Shown: positions 12,256 to 24,301 of the stretch, in pieces
Layout of the letters: each line of letters begins with the position of its first letter
Numbering within the stretch: the first letter of the stretch is position 1
Origin: Gossypium raimondii
Taxonomy: Eukaryota; Streptophyta; Magnoliopsida; Malvales; Malvaceae
Direction of reading: 5' to 3'
Assembly: GCF_025698545.1 (NCBI RefSeq)
Contig: NC_068569.1
Location: 17,050,001-17,114,000 of the forward strand
Length of the DNA: 64,000 nucleotides
Made by a program: the position numbers and the translations under genes
Notes under the pieces: model-generated
Told to the model about the DNA's origin: nothing
Seen by the model: only the letters and a program-made list of their open reading frames with translations
The model's database searches: none

Positions 12256-14562
12256 TTATGTCCAACTGAAAGCTATTGGACTACCAACAATGTGTTTTCC
12301 ATCTGACCATTCCAGACGAGCGAAGCTGGTTGTACCAGACGGCATAGAACTCGTTTTGAATGTCACTGTGTAGCTCTTTTTCTCGTATTGTGCTTTGAAG
12401 CTAAGCGTTTCTGGCTCAACTGACATTTTCACTGCTTGAGTCTGTGAATGCAAAGAAACCTTATAAGTTGCCGGGGCACCAACATTAGTAAGGGTCCTAG
12501 TATATTTGATGATGCTTGAGGAGTCAGCACCACCCCTTCTGCCTGACGCAGTTTCCAGAGGAACAGAGAAGGATGGGTAGTTAAAATCTCCCAAGGTGTA
12601 CTTTTTACTTGTCTGGCAAGTGAAGTCTCTGTGGGTAGTGCTCTTAATTTGATTTGGTGTGTAGTTCAAAGCACAAAGAAAACCGAGGTAGTCATCGATA
12701 GTGGCATCGTATACAAGGCCGGGATCAAGGGCTGCAACTGGGTCGGCATGTCCGGCACCATAATCAAACGGCGTTGCTGGTCCTCCAGTGGCAACATCTT
12801 CGATCTTTTGACCAGTTTTATAAGCTGTATAAGCTGTGGTCATGAGGGCAGATTTAATGGCTGCTGGACTCCATTCAGGATGAGCAGCCTTGACAATTGC
12901 AGCTAAGCCACTAACATGGGGGCAAGACATTGATGTGCCTGAAATGATGTTGAAGTTTACATGCCTTGGGTCACTCTGTAATCCGGTCGGACCAACAGCA
13001 GCAGTCCACCCAGCTAGGATATTGACCCCTGGTGCAATAATGTCTGGTTTAAGTATTGCTGGAGTGACTGGGTTTGGACCTCTAGAACTGAATGCTGCAA
13101 CCACTGGTGATGGTTGAACGCCCAACTTTGTGGTTCCAGGACCAATTTTGGCTGTTGGATTACGAGTAGAAGATATATATTTCTTGATTGCATCCCCGGT
13201 CTTCTGTCCAACAGCTGCTGAAGGTAAGAGATGCGCATCGGCGACTAACTCTTCTCCAAAAGTATCTGTGTTTGTCAAAATCATCCCTATGCCACCAGCA
13301 TCCTTCACCACAACACCCTTTTGGACCCTCGCACTACCTCCTCGATCACATACCACTATCTTCCTGGCAACTTTTTCTGGAATCAAACTTCCGGCCATGC
13401 AAAGAGCTCCACCACTTGAATTACTCACATTACCGCCATAAACTAGTGGCACCATGGAATCAGATAACTGCTTTCCATTATAAAGTGTCACACCGGAGTG
13501 TAGTTCACTGTTACCCAGAGTAATAGAGGCAGGGAAATCACGGTCCAATGTTCCGGCACCTACAGTGGTTATCCACGGTGCAACATTTGACAAGCTGCTT
13601 GGCATGGGTCCACCGTTTCCAGCTGAACAAGATACAAAAATTCCATTTGCAGCTGCTGTGAATGCTCCAATGGCAACAGTGTCACTGTAGTACTCCGATA
13701 ACCCTCCCCCGATAGACATCGACAAAACATCCACTCCATCTGCAACAGCTGCATCCATGGCTGCTACAATATCAGAGCCAAAACACCCACCAAGCCAACA
13801 CACCTTGTAGACGGCCACTCGGGCATGTGAAGCCATCCCCCGCGCTGTCCCAGAAGCATACCCTAGCAAGTTAGCAGAGGGCACAACTGACCCTGCAGCT
13901 GTAGTTGCTGTGTGAGTTCCATGTCCATCATCATCTCTCGGGGACCTTGACTCCATCGTTTCATCAATAGGCCCGAACGCAACTTCATACCCTTTTGAAA
14001 AGAACTTGGCTCCAATTAGTTTCCTGTTGCAGCTCGATGCACTGAAGTTTTTCCCCACCTGGCACTCGCCTTTCCAGCGTGATGGTACTGGTCCAAGTCC
14101 CGAATCATCGAAACTTTTCAGCTCGGGCCAAACTCCGGTGTCCAATACGCCAACAATCACTTCACCCATTGAATCAGAGGTGGGGAAGAGAGTAGTGCTC
14201 TTTCCTAACCCGAGGAACTCTGGCGTTCTAGTTGTGTGCAGTTCATATATCACCTCAGGTAAAACAGAGAGAATTCCAGGTTGTTCTCCTAGTGCTTCAG
14301 CTTCCTCAGTCGTTAGCATCGTCGAGTAGCCATGGACTACGTTTTCATATCTGTAAAGCACGGATGCTGAGTCTGAGACAGATTTTAAAGATGTATCATA
14401 CCAGAGGGCATGATCAGTGAAAGTTTCTGGCATGTTGGACTTGTCCACGTGAACAATATAAGTCCTTTTAGCTTTCTGGATCTTTTCTTCTGCTGCAATA
14501 CATACATAATACAAACTCAGAAATAGAAAGATTTCTACTAGTTTGAACTTCAGCGACTTCAT
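12256..14562 (-). CDS. Subtilisin-like protease, SBT1 type (SBT1.7/ARA12-like)
   Basis: A single uninterrupted frame of 768 residues, which is normal for the mostly intronless SBT1 group. Order of parts: signal peptide about 1-24; I9 inhibitor prodomain about 33-110, with the usual junction at HTTRTP (109-114); S8 catalytic domain with Asp141 (VLDTGVWPE), His214 (DDGHGTHT), oxyanion Asn316 (CSAGNGGP) and Ser544 (GTSMSCPH); a protease-associated insertion about 370-455; C-terminal fibronectin-III-like domain about 650-768 ending GSPIAFSWT. All catalytic residues are present, so it should be active. It closely follows Arabidopsis ARA12 in the stretches I can recall. Family members are secreted to the cell wall and act on wall enzymes or peptide precursors. 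The exact orthologue is not decided. Confidence 0.96.
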   Translation of the reverse strand: MKSLKFKLVEIFLFLSLYYVCIAAEEKIQKAKRTYIVHVDKSNMPETFTDHALWYDTSLKSVSDSASVLYRYENVVHGYSTMLTTEEAEALGEQPGILSVLPEVIYELHTTRTPEFLGLGKSTTLFPTSDSMGEVIVGVLDTGVWPELKSFDDSGLGPVPSRWKGECQVGKNFSASSCNRKLIGAKFFSKGYEVAFGPIDETMESRSPRDDDGHGTHTATTAAGSVVPSANLLGYASGTARGMASHARVAVYKVCWLGGCFGSDIVAAMDAAVADGVDVLSMSIGGGLSEYYSDTVAIGAFTAAANGIFVSCSAGNGGPMPSSLSNVAPWITTVGAGTLDRDFPASITLGNSELHSGVTLYNGKQLSDSMVPLVYGGNVSNSSGGALCMAGSLIPEKVARKIVVCDRGGSARVQKGVVVKDAGGIGMILTNTDTFGEELVADAHLLPSAAVGQKTGDAIKKYISSTRNPTAKIGPGTTKLGVQPSPVVAAFSSRGPNPVTPAILKPDIIAPGVNILAGWTAAVGPTGLQSDPRHVNFNIISGTSMSCPHVSGLAAIVKAAHPEWSPAAIKSALMTTAYTAYKTGQKIEDVATGGPATPFDYGAGHADPVAALDPGLVYDATIDDYLGFLCALNYTPNQIKSTTHRDFTCQTSKKYTLGDFNYPSFSVPLETASGRRGGADSSSIIKYTRTLTNVGAPATYKVSLHSQTQAVKMSVEPETLSFKAQYEKKSYTVTFKTSSMPSGTTSFARLEWSDGKHIVGSPIAFSWT

Positions 14563-14684
14563 CGCTTCAGTCTAGGAACTAACAAGGTGTTTCTTTTGGA
14601 TGAATGAATGTAGGGAAGGAAGAACAGCTTTGGTCTGCAATTTTGCTTACTCCCGTTTGCTGAATGAATAGGTCACCAAGGGTC

Positions 14685-14692
14685 TTATTATA
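14685..14692 (-). promoter_or_regulatory. Candidate TATA box of the subtilase gene
   Basis: TATAATAA on the minus strand, about 125 bp upstream of the start codon, which would leave a 5' leader of about 90 nt. A run of eight C lies just upstream at about 14710. Confidence 0.45.
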
Positions 14693-14762
14693 GGATGAGA
14701 TTTGGTATGCCCCCCCCAACAAAGTATGCCCTACAAGAATGGTAGATTTTTCTTCTTTCAAT

Positions 14763-17700
14763 GATTGATGATTAAAATAATAATTTTAAACACCTCAAAT
14801 CTAATAAATTCTATTGCAAGCTATAATTATTGGCATAGGCATAGAAATCGAGTGACAAATAATGGCTGTTCATTTTTCTTACATTAAGTCTTACTTGTCT
14901 GTCAGTGGCTTGTAAAATAGGAATTTGCTTAATTCTAAATGAACCGAAAACAAGGTATTTATTATTATTTGTTTGAGATCTTTTGGTATCTAGTAGTTAT
15001 ATTAGACTCCCATAAAATCTGAAGTTGTGTCAGATCAAACCCCTAAACAAGGGGCAAACTTCTGCTAGTGTTGTTTTTGCCATCTACGAGATTTTAACTT
15101 GAGACTTTGCTTTAGGGTAATGAATTTGTGTTTTTTATTGCTTGTCTAGAATGACAGCTTTAAAAATATGGAGCAAATAAAGGATTGCAAATGTAGGGAA
15201 GGAAGTGGTGGTGCATATGGCAAGCTCCCACTTTTTGTTTTAGTTAATATTTATGATCCCTTTAGCATGAAATAAAATTTCATTATTTAGTCAATTGTAC
15301 ATGAATTTCAAGGTAAAACAATTGAGGTTGTTGGATATATGATTTCGACAGGAAACATTTAAACGAAAATGATAAAAAGGAAGGCTGAATTCGTCAACGA
15401 TTTGGTATTGAAATGGAAGCTAAAGAGGAGATTTCAATATTTTTACAACACTTAGGCGCACTGTCATACTTGTTACAGGTAAGCAAAAGGTCCTTTCAGT
15501 TTTAGTCACTCTAATTAGACAAATATGTACAGGCCATCAATCATCAATCCCAGTTAAGCAAAACGCTTAATTTGCCAGTTGCTTTCATAATTAGTCTGTA
15601 AAAATGGTGAATCTTGCTGGCAAATCTGAGACGTGTAACACTAAAGGGTTTGTTTCTTTTTCATAAATTAGCACACGAAAATGAAATATCAGGGGATGGT
15701 TTTTCATTATAAATTCTGAAAACAGAATTTGCAACAATGATTTATGTGGTTTTTTAGAACATGTTATCTTTTCTTCAGATCTGCAGTGCCTTTTCACCGA
15801 AAATTCCACCTTTTTTATTCATTTTAAATTAAGCATATGCGATAATAATGATAAATTTTATGTGATGATTACAATATGTTATCTTTTCTTGTAGATCAGG
15901 ATTCTCTTTTCACCCAAAATCCCACCTTCAAAAAAAAACAACCAATGATACCATGGAAAGTGATAGTGGGGAATCCACTAATTTCGCCTTCGTTAAGGAT
16001 GCTGGCAAGGATTAAAGCTACTGGCTCTTCAACTTTATCTTTAATCCAATAAGATATCATTACCCATGCAGCTGGTTGCCTGGTACCATAGTGGAAAAAA
16101 CTCTATGGATTGGCCATATCCCAATGGCCAAAAGCAACTTATTCAGGGCTGAAAAGAAAAAAAGATGTTAGAATTCTGTGCAAATTGTGAAAATGGAGTC
16201 ATTAAATCATTTATATGACCTAATTTAACGTAACACAAAAAAAGAAAACTAAAGGTTCATTGGGAAGAGAGAGGCTTTGATTATTGGGATGGAATTATTG
16301 GAATGTTTAATCACAACAGACTCGAAAGGCTTGTTTCTCCCACTTTATCTGATAGTAATATATTAGTGGCAATTTGCTGGAAATGGACCCCTATCCCTCT
16401 AATCACAGCCATGCATTTTATGGATCAGTGTCGTTTAGCAATTAATTCTTGTCTAAACGAAAACTATGTTTTTTAAGGACCTATATCTTGCGCCTGCTTA
16501 GTCTATTTTCCAATAACTTTACTCATTATTAGGTTCCCACAATTTAAAATTCAAGTCTTAGCTTAAGGTGAGTTCAAGGGAAAAATAATAGGACCCAAAC
16601 CGAGTAAAAACTGACCGGATATTGTCTTTTGAAGGTGTCAATGAATCCCAAAAGTTTTCCATGTGTTCTTCATTGATTGAGTGCAAGCTTTCAACTAGCA
16701 TACGTGCTAATCTTTGCTGACTCGCACATTTAATTTTGGACCTCAGGTTGGTATCTGGCTTGCATGCAGCTTCAAAATCCAGTCACTTTGTCATGTCTTA
16801 TTAAGCGTTTTTCTTCAGTCAAATATAATGTTATGAAACAATGCGAAAGGTTGGACGTTTCGGTTGAAGCTGCTGCTTTTTTCATGTATATATCTTATCA
16901 ATTTCAGTTCACACACCTGAAAAAGAAGAAAGGAAAAATGGCATGGCATAGGGTGTGGTTTTTAGAATCTCCAACGTTTGAGCCTTCTTTGTTGATGGAA
17001 TCAAAGCTTTCGTGGGGTTGATGGATGTTTAAGGACCGAATATTTGGTGTTCCCCACCCCCATCAATCAATTTTTTTTGATATTCTATGTTTGTCGAACC
17101 AACTTTAGCACGTATTAAAGATTGGTTCCTTTCATTTTCTACTCTCTCTAATTTGCTTTCCAGGATTGTTATATTAAGGTAGTGAGTATGTTACTCATCC
17201 ACACATTATTTCCTTACTGGAATTAATATGGTTTCATGTATCATTTCAAATTTTAATTTTAAAAAAAATCTAATGCATATATATATAAAATGAATTAAAT
17301 TAGATATTTTAAATATAAAAATATTAATTGATTATATAAAATATTCATCAATAAATTTCACAAATAAAATTTAATTATTTAATAAATCTAAAGTAAACAA
17401 GGAAAAAATCCAACATTAAATAACAAATTATCCGTAACATTATTTTAAGAAAAATCTACAATAAAATTATCCCATACTAAATATATAAAATGAAAGTTTA
17501 ATAAAAACATAAACATAAAGTTGTGTTGGTGAAACTTTTAGAAATTTTGTCTTTATTTATTTATTTAATTTGTTTGTTATATACATTCTTCACTTTTTAT
17601 TATTTATTTATTTTTACTTTAAATTTTAAAGTTGTTCTATTATCTCGATTAAAGTTTAGAAGTTTAAGTTTAGTTAATAATTTTTAAAAATTGATAAAAA

Positions 17701-20007
17701 TAATAATTTTATTTATTTTAAACATTATCCGATTTGTGCATAATCAAAATTAGCCGAAACGATGATCAAATTTTACACTAATATAAAAAAAGTAAATATT
17801 TTAATTTTAATCAATAGATGCCAAACTAACTAGAGTGATTATTCGGCTCAAACCTCAAAGTTAGATGCAATTATTTGGAGTTGGGAGCATGCAGAGATAC
17901 AAAGGGGGAGAGAGGGGATTCTGGTGGAAACCTAGAGAATTTGCTGGACTGTCACTTTCCGAAATTCAGCAATCTGTCCTCCTTTTAATTGCTTTTCTTA
18001 AAGACCTTTTTCTTGATTGATTTGACACCCATCAAATCTGCTTTGCAAGCGTATGTTCAAAGGCCTCAATTATCAATGTCTTGAAGTCAGGTTTTAGTTA
18101 CTCTACGTTGAGCGTTTTCACTCAGATGGGTGAAATTTGAAATTTGAAGCCATTGCAATGATGGTAGTGGAGGGTGTCAAATATGGCGGAATCATTCATT
18201 ATCTAGTTTACTTACTTTTGTTCGTCTTCGACAACTCTGATAGATAGGTAAAAACTTGGTGGGGGTGAAAGATTTTGGGGTTATGTACAAATATATGTAG
18301 TACTAACTACTAAGTTGTTCCTTTTCTTTCATTTGAATAAGTTCAAATTTTAAAACCAATTTATTTCAATTTCCTTCATAAAATAATGAGTTGGATAAGC
18401 TACTTTTTCATCTATTTAACTCTTAAGCTACTTACTTTTTTCATCCGTGTAATCAATTATTTGATATTAATTTTATTGAAGGAGGATTGATCTTTTCTCA
18501 AAAAAGTTTTTCAAGTATTATTCGTATAGAACCGATGGGCTCTTAAACAAGTTGGTATTATTCTCAAGTCGAGCTGAGGTTTTGTTTTCGACTCTAACGA
18601 GAACTCATATACTTAGGCTGGAGTTTAATAGAGTAAGAATATTTCGTCGGGTCAGGTCATACGTGGCACAAATCACTTTCCAATGAGACGTAAACATGGA
18701 CACGTGGTAAAATTTGAACCCATATCCTTTTAGGTAATTTTTGTGGACATATATATACATATATATAAAAAGTATCACCCCGTTAAAAAATCTATCTACT
18801 CTATACAAACAATAATTCAAAAATTCTTTGAAAAGAGTACACCTCCTTTCAAGGCATTTCTTTTCTTCTACTTCTTATTAATCATGAATCCAGAGAATAG
18901 TGGTTTATGGGAAATCTGTTTCTTTTAAATAAACCCCCACCAGTGCAGAAGGAGGAGTAGGGAGATGAAAACTCGAATTGGAAAGTGAGTGAAACTCTGG
19001 AATTTTTAAACAGGAAAGCATTCTCTTATTTCCACTAAATAAATATATCTTTACATCACTTTCAAAAATGTAAATCATGAATCACATTTATGTTTTGATA
19101 ATTTCTTAAATTAATTATTGATTTCGTTAAAGTAATAAAAAAAAAACCGAATCACTTGGTTAGGTGCATTTTATATACTTTTGTTAATATTTGGAATAGG
19201 TTGTAACATTTGATACGTTCCATCTTGATATAATTTTAATAACTTTCGTAATAATAATTGATGCCCTTCGATAACATTTTGATTTTTTTATTATTATATA
19301 ATTCTGAGTATTGTTGAAGTAAATTGATTTTTTAAGAACCATTTTCAAGATGTTGTTCGTTAAATAGTTGATCGAGCTCTCAATAATGTTAGAGTAGTGT
19401 TTCGTGATTAGAATTTTCGTCTCTCCGCTTTGTCGAGAGCGTGTACAATTCATAGGGAAAGAGTGCCTCATTTAGTAGAGATACGGAGATATAACTTGCA
19501 AGGCTTAAAAAAGCGGTGTTAATATACTGTATCATATAATTATGAAAGTTACCTACATGCAGGAGACTTGAACCACCAACTTAAACCATATAAGTAATAT
19601 GCTTGCAAGTGTTGAGGGTTGATCCAACTTCAAATATGTTTTCAAAAAGAATTGATCCACCCAATAAATATTTTCCAAATAATTTTGGAAACCTTTATTA
19701 AAGTGTTGTTTATATTAACATGAATAAAATAACAATCTTTGAAAATGTTGTAACATCATGGAAAAAAAGTTCGGAGTTCTGTTAGTATTTGATTTTCATT
19801 GAGGTTGACGATGGCATCCAATGTTCCTACCTCGTAAGCTAGTAGCTAAGTGGTGTCCATAATATCAAATACTTCAAAGCCCATGAAGACCCCATTTTTA
19901 TTTTAAAGGCCTCCATTGCTTTGAATCAAAGCTTTCTTCAAGCAAGGCCATACCACCCAAAGCTGATTTTGTGAGTGATAATTAATTATCCAAAGGAATA
20001 AGAGAAA
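14763..20007. other. Gene-free AT-rich stretch
   Basis: I see no gene, RNA gene or bounded transposon here. Short open frames (for example 16764-17021 and 19184-19471) lack any recognisable family or splice continuation. Contents worth noting are a diverged 50-bp tandem duplication at 15761-15926, a CACACGTGG-like word at 18700-18707 and very AT-rich tracts at 17230-17800. Confidence 0.5.
15761..15926. repeat. Diverged tandem duplication, period about 115 bp
   Basis: The ~50-bp segments 15761-15810 and 15876-15926 match ('atgttatcttttctt', then 'ctttTCACCcaaAAtcCCACC' in diverged form). Confidence 0.6.
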
Positions 20008-20239
20008 GACTAGATATTTGGGTAAATTTGAGGTATATGCCAAATTTATAAAATATTTAGGATTTTAGGTCAATTTTTTGGATATTTAGGGAAATATGTG
20101 TTTTTTTGTTTTTCTCTTCAGAATTGTTTTTTGTGTGTGTTGGGTGTTGGAAATTTGGGAAGAAATATTTATTTGTGTTTGTGTTTGAGGTAGATATTGT
20201 GATAATTTTAAGGTATATTTGAGTTCATGGTGATGCGAC

Positions 20240-21186
20240 AGTGCTTGGAGACCCACACATTTCATCTGTCGTGTTGGGATGGAACCATCACCTTAGAAGT
20301 CCATCGCATTGTAACTCAAGCTCTTAGCTCACGGTGCTTATACGGTAATGAGTTGAAGTATAACTAGGGTTCTTAGTTGACGGTGGTTATGCAGTCACAA
20401 GTTGGAGTATAACTCGAGAGCCCAGTTGACAATAGTTATGCAGTCACGAGTTCAAGTTTCATGATATCAAAAGAGGATGCTTTATAAACTCTATACATAA
20501 GTTTGGGACCATAATCATAGGGAAAAACAAAGGGGCTTTCCAGTATAATGAATTTATTCTTTTTATCCATCTCCACCAAAAGCAGTATCCTTAACGTAAT
20601 TGTCCAAAACCTATGAAAGAGTTGGATGTAAGAGGACTTTTAGGTAGGGGGAGTCATTGTGGCAGTGGAGAGAAGTTAAAACTTTAGCCGGGACGACAAC
20701 GATTGTAGTTATTAATGAGTTTTTTAATCACAGTAACCATTGTTGGCCCAAAATGACTTTTATCTTTTCTCCACTATTATAGTCACTCTTGACCTTGAAA
20801 GTCCTCTTGCCTCTAACTTTGTCACAAGTTCCGAACAATGAGGTTAATGATATTACTTTAGTGGAGATGGAGAAAAAGAATAAGTTGATTATATTGAAAA
20901 GTCCTTAGTTTTTCCCTAATGATTATGGTCTCAAACTTATGTATGTGGTTTATAAAGCATTCTCTTCGGGTGGCATGAAACTTGAACTTATGACCACATA
21001 ACCACCATCATCTAGGCTACCGAGTTATACTTCAACCCATGACCACATAACCTGGAGCCGTAGTTATACTTTAATCTGTGTCTGTATAACCATCATGAAC
21101 TAAAGCTCGAGTTGCAATGCGATGGGCTTCTAAGGTGATGGTTCGATCCCCATACTGCAGATGAAATGTGGGGGTCTCCGGTGGTG
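20240..21186. repeat. Near-contiguous 0.95-kb palindrome (two ~470-bp inverted arms)
   Basis: The arms 20240-20712 and 20714-21186 are inverted copies with the axis near 20713. Examples: 'ttcatctg' at 20261 pairs with 21158-21165, and 'gaaccatcaccttagaag' at about 20281 has its mirror at about 21131-21150. The arms are diverged at a level visible by eye, with small gaps. Each arm also holds three tandem units of about 49 bp ending 'agtataa' or 'agtttca'. The right arm includes the 3' end of the MAIN-like reading frame. Confidence 0.85.
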
Positions 21187-22740
21187 CATAATGTGGTGCT
21201 TGCGTATAAAAAACAGTGTTAGTGAAAGCACCAAAATAATATAAACCATACTGAAAGGGAGGTGATGCAGTCATCAGTGCCACTTGTGGGTTTGGAGTTG
21301 ATGATGACTCCATCAAGGCATTTACCCCCAACCTAGGATTCATACGGGGTTGTCTTGGCCTCCTACAACAACGTTGCCTAGTCCTTTTCCTTCTCCGATA
21401 GTATATCTGACCTATCGTGATGTTTAAATAATGTCATGTACTCTGGAGAGGTCGCCAATTTTGGTGCAAGAATTGGTTTGCACATAGGTATGAAATCGTA
21501 CCTATGTTCCCAAATGTAGATATATTTCTCGTGGAATTTCACTCAATCTTTGTCGGTTCTCCTCTCAAGTCGACTTTGTGCAGTTCTTTGATGTCCAGGG
21601 GTGATGAGGGAATACTTTGCCTAAACCTGGACTGGCGCAACACTCGGTCGAATTCGTGCATCTCTACCGTCGCGAAAACTATCAATGGCACCTTTATGTG
21701 CCACATATTACCATTGGCCAAAAATTCGGCTGGGATGCATTTTGCATTTTTGAATTCTCAAATCAGCGTATGACATTCATTCAAATTATAGTACAAAATT
21801 ATAATTTTTATTATCTACCTATTACTAAATTTCAAATCCTTACGTAAATATTATATAATTTAAAAAATTCAAAAACTAACCTTTTCTTCCAATCATTGAT
21901 CTAATAGTAGCCAGATATCTTCGAGGTCATCCGCTATACCAACATGACTCGTCTCATTGTTCCAATTATTCAAATAACCTGTTGTTTGAAAAATATAATA
22001 ATGAAAAAAATATTATGATAATTATATTATCAAATGAATTCTACCTTATTACGAGTGGGAAAAAATAATGGGTGTGTACTCGGGGACGTAAAAATGGTAC
22101 CGTGTATCATGCCCATAACTGCAGGAGTATGCAACCACCGATTTTAATTTTTTATGGTTGTGCCGCCTGACACATCTCTCAATACATGTGACCAATACAA
22201 CCAATCCACAACTGAATTGTCCTACATCTTTCAAGTCGATGAATTGTAATAGCCACCTTATATGTACCAGATTTTGAGATTTATCGGGCATTAGAAGACC
22301 CCCAGTTAACCTCAAGATGAATGCTCAGGCGTATTGTTCTTTTTCAAAAACACTTGCGAAGTTGCCGATATAATTGAAATTTTCTTCTAACCATTTCATC
22401 TCTATCGACTACCAAAAAACTTGTTCAGCACCTTGCCTAATAGTTACTCGCAAATTGCGCTCCAATCGCCAACGACCATTGCCCCGTAACAACTAGCCCA
22501 TCTACTGGTAAATTGAGTTGTAAAGCTACGTCATCGAGTGTAATTGTACATTCACCGCACGGAAGATGGATGTGTATCTCAAGTCTCCATCTTTCCACTA
22601 AAGCGTTGATAAGTGTGGGATCTAATTTAGTCCCCCTGAGCATATGAGATACATGCAAAAATCCCCGCCTCTTGCAAGTGTTGTTCAATAACACACGGTG
22701 CCATCGTAGTTAAATTATGTATGTACGTCTCTTAAATTCG
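21071..22740 (-). pseudogene. Broken MAIN-like (plant mobile domain) gene
   Basis: Readable fragments lie in the right order on the minus strand. At 22437-22694: GFLHVSHMLRGTKLDPTLI, then HIHLPCGECTITLDDVALQL and LPVDGLVVTG. At 22049-22315: LMPDKSQNLVHIRWLLQFID. At 21539-21721: MWHIKVPLIVFATVEMHE and DRVLRQSRFRQSIP. At 21071-21343: the proline-rich tail with FQYGLYYFGAFTNTVF and APPETPTFHL. This is the order of the PMD fold of MAIN/MAIN-LIKE proteins and of their transposon-borne relatives. The fragments are in different frames, so several breaks separate them; it is not a working gene. It was probably carried by the surrounding Mutator-like element. Confidence 0.85.
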
Positions 22741-23236
22741 ATCTTCGGCCTGATTATATAAAAATAAAAAAATTATAAAATTAATAATGTTAACAACTTA
22801 ATAATAAACTTAATTAAAATTAAAAAAATTAATAATATTTTCTTATCATTTGCAATTGGACATTAGATATGTGCTTATCATCGAAACGTATAAGCAAAAT
22901 TGTATTATAAAAATCAATTAAATTATGAAATATAAAATTAAAACTACAAGATTTTGAGAGAAATTGAATGAAAATTTGAGAACTAAAAATTTGAGAGAAT
23001 TGAGAGAAAGGATGAGTTGAAAATTTTTGAAGAATGAGATTTAAATGCAAAAGGATGAAATTTATACAGAACAAACTAACTATTTTTAGCCTTCGGAAAA
23101 AATTAGTTGGGAAACTTTTGTTCCTCTCTCCAAAATAGGTTTATTTCCCTAAATATCTAAAAGATTAGTGCAAAACCCTAATTTTTCTTTTTCAAAAAAT
23201 GGCATATGCTTCAAATTTACTCGATATTTTGATACG

Positions 23237-24301
23237 CGGGAAGAACAAAAAAAAATTAAATTCAAAATATTTAAAATAAATAATTTAATAGTGTAATTTT
23301 TTTTAGTTTTTTAATAAGAATTTTATTTGACATGAAAAATATTTTTAAAATAAAGCAGCTACATTAGATATAACATATGTTACTTTTTTAACCATAAATA
23401 GGGATAATATATGATGCTTTATAAGTGCATAAGTTTCATGCACCATCGGTAAATAATAACATGTACATCATCATTATAAATAAAACAACAGACATCGGAG
23501 GATTTATGAATAAATATTAATAACTCTATTTAAATATAATTAAATAATAGTTAATTATGAATAAATGCTAAAATCTTAAAATCTAAACAAGGTACCCTAA
23601 ATCTTTAAACCAAGATCCTAAATCAAAGAGTTATTCATATTTATTTATAATAGTTATGATTAATGTTTAATTATATTTAAATAAAATTATTAGTATTTAC
23701 TTATAAGCCTTCTATATTTTTTTGTTTAATTTAATGATGATGTGTCATGTTATTATTCGTTGATGGTGCATGAGATTTATGTATTGACTATGCATAAAAT
23801 ATTATTCCATGCATAAATAAATACTGATGACTTAATGTATTCCGATGATGGTGCATAAAATTTATGCATTTTGCATCAAATATTATCTCAAAACATTAGA
23901 TATTAAATTAATTTTTTTGTTTAATTTCACAGACGAGTTGATATCTACTTAATTCATTATATCAAACTAAGAGGGAGGGTTTGCTGTAAGGATGATCACA
24001 CGCCGAAAATGCACTGTGAGCTGTGGTCATTCAAATTGGTCTCATCACCAGAACCAGTTGAGTACAATTCGGTTCATATCACACCTCTCTATGGCCAAGG
24101 CCACCACAATACATAGCCTGTTTGTTTTATGTATATATAGATGCTCCTTCGAAACGGTGCCAACGCGTTCGTTAAGCTGCGTACTTTGCATGAGCTTCTA
24201 AATGAACTCTCTTTTTTTAACCATTTTTTCTCTTCTTTTCAATTAACTCTTTTTCTGGAGCATTTTCTTACTTATTTTTATGATTAATTTGTTGTGTAGT
24301 C
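23237..24301. other. AT-rich spacer and promoter of the glycine-rich protein gene
   Basis: 23240-23930 is very AT-rich with diverged repeated phrases ('aaatttatgca', 'taaatattatctc') and no gene. The last 300 bp are the promoter and leader of the next gene. Confidence 0.5.
24132..24139 (+). promoter_or_regulatory. Candidate TATA box of the glycine-rich protein gene
   Basis: TATATATA in 'atgtatatatagatgc', 163 bp before the start codon; it would give a leader of about 130 nt. Confidence 0.5.

Larger units (their letters stand above)
20008..23236 (-). mobile_element. Mutator-like DNA element carrying a MAIN-like gene fragment
   Basis: Its ends are long inverted repeats. The left end at about 20011-20100 ('ggtaaatttgaggtatatgcca', then 'gatatttagggaaata') matches the reverse complement of 23140-23230 ('gtaaatttgaagcatatgcca', then 'gatatttagggaaata') with moderate divergence over about 90-110 bp. 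Long terminal inverted repeats around a plant mobile domain (PMD/MAIN-like) gene are known from Mutator-like elements. No transposase frame is seen, so the copy is non-autonomous. The outer limits are uncertain by about 15 bp and no 9-bp target duplication could be confirmed. Inside are the palindrome 20240-21186 and the pseudogene 21071-22740. Confidence 0.7.

Noticed and set aside
12631-14420. Several plus-strand frames of 60-110 codons across the subtilase gene
   Set aside because: Shadows of the 768-residue minus-strand frame, which carries the full catalytic triad.
21130-21160. 'ggttcgatcccc', a tRNA B-box-like word
   Set aside because: No A box or cloverleaf around it; it lies in the tail of the MAIN-like fragment, mirrored in the other palindrome arm.
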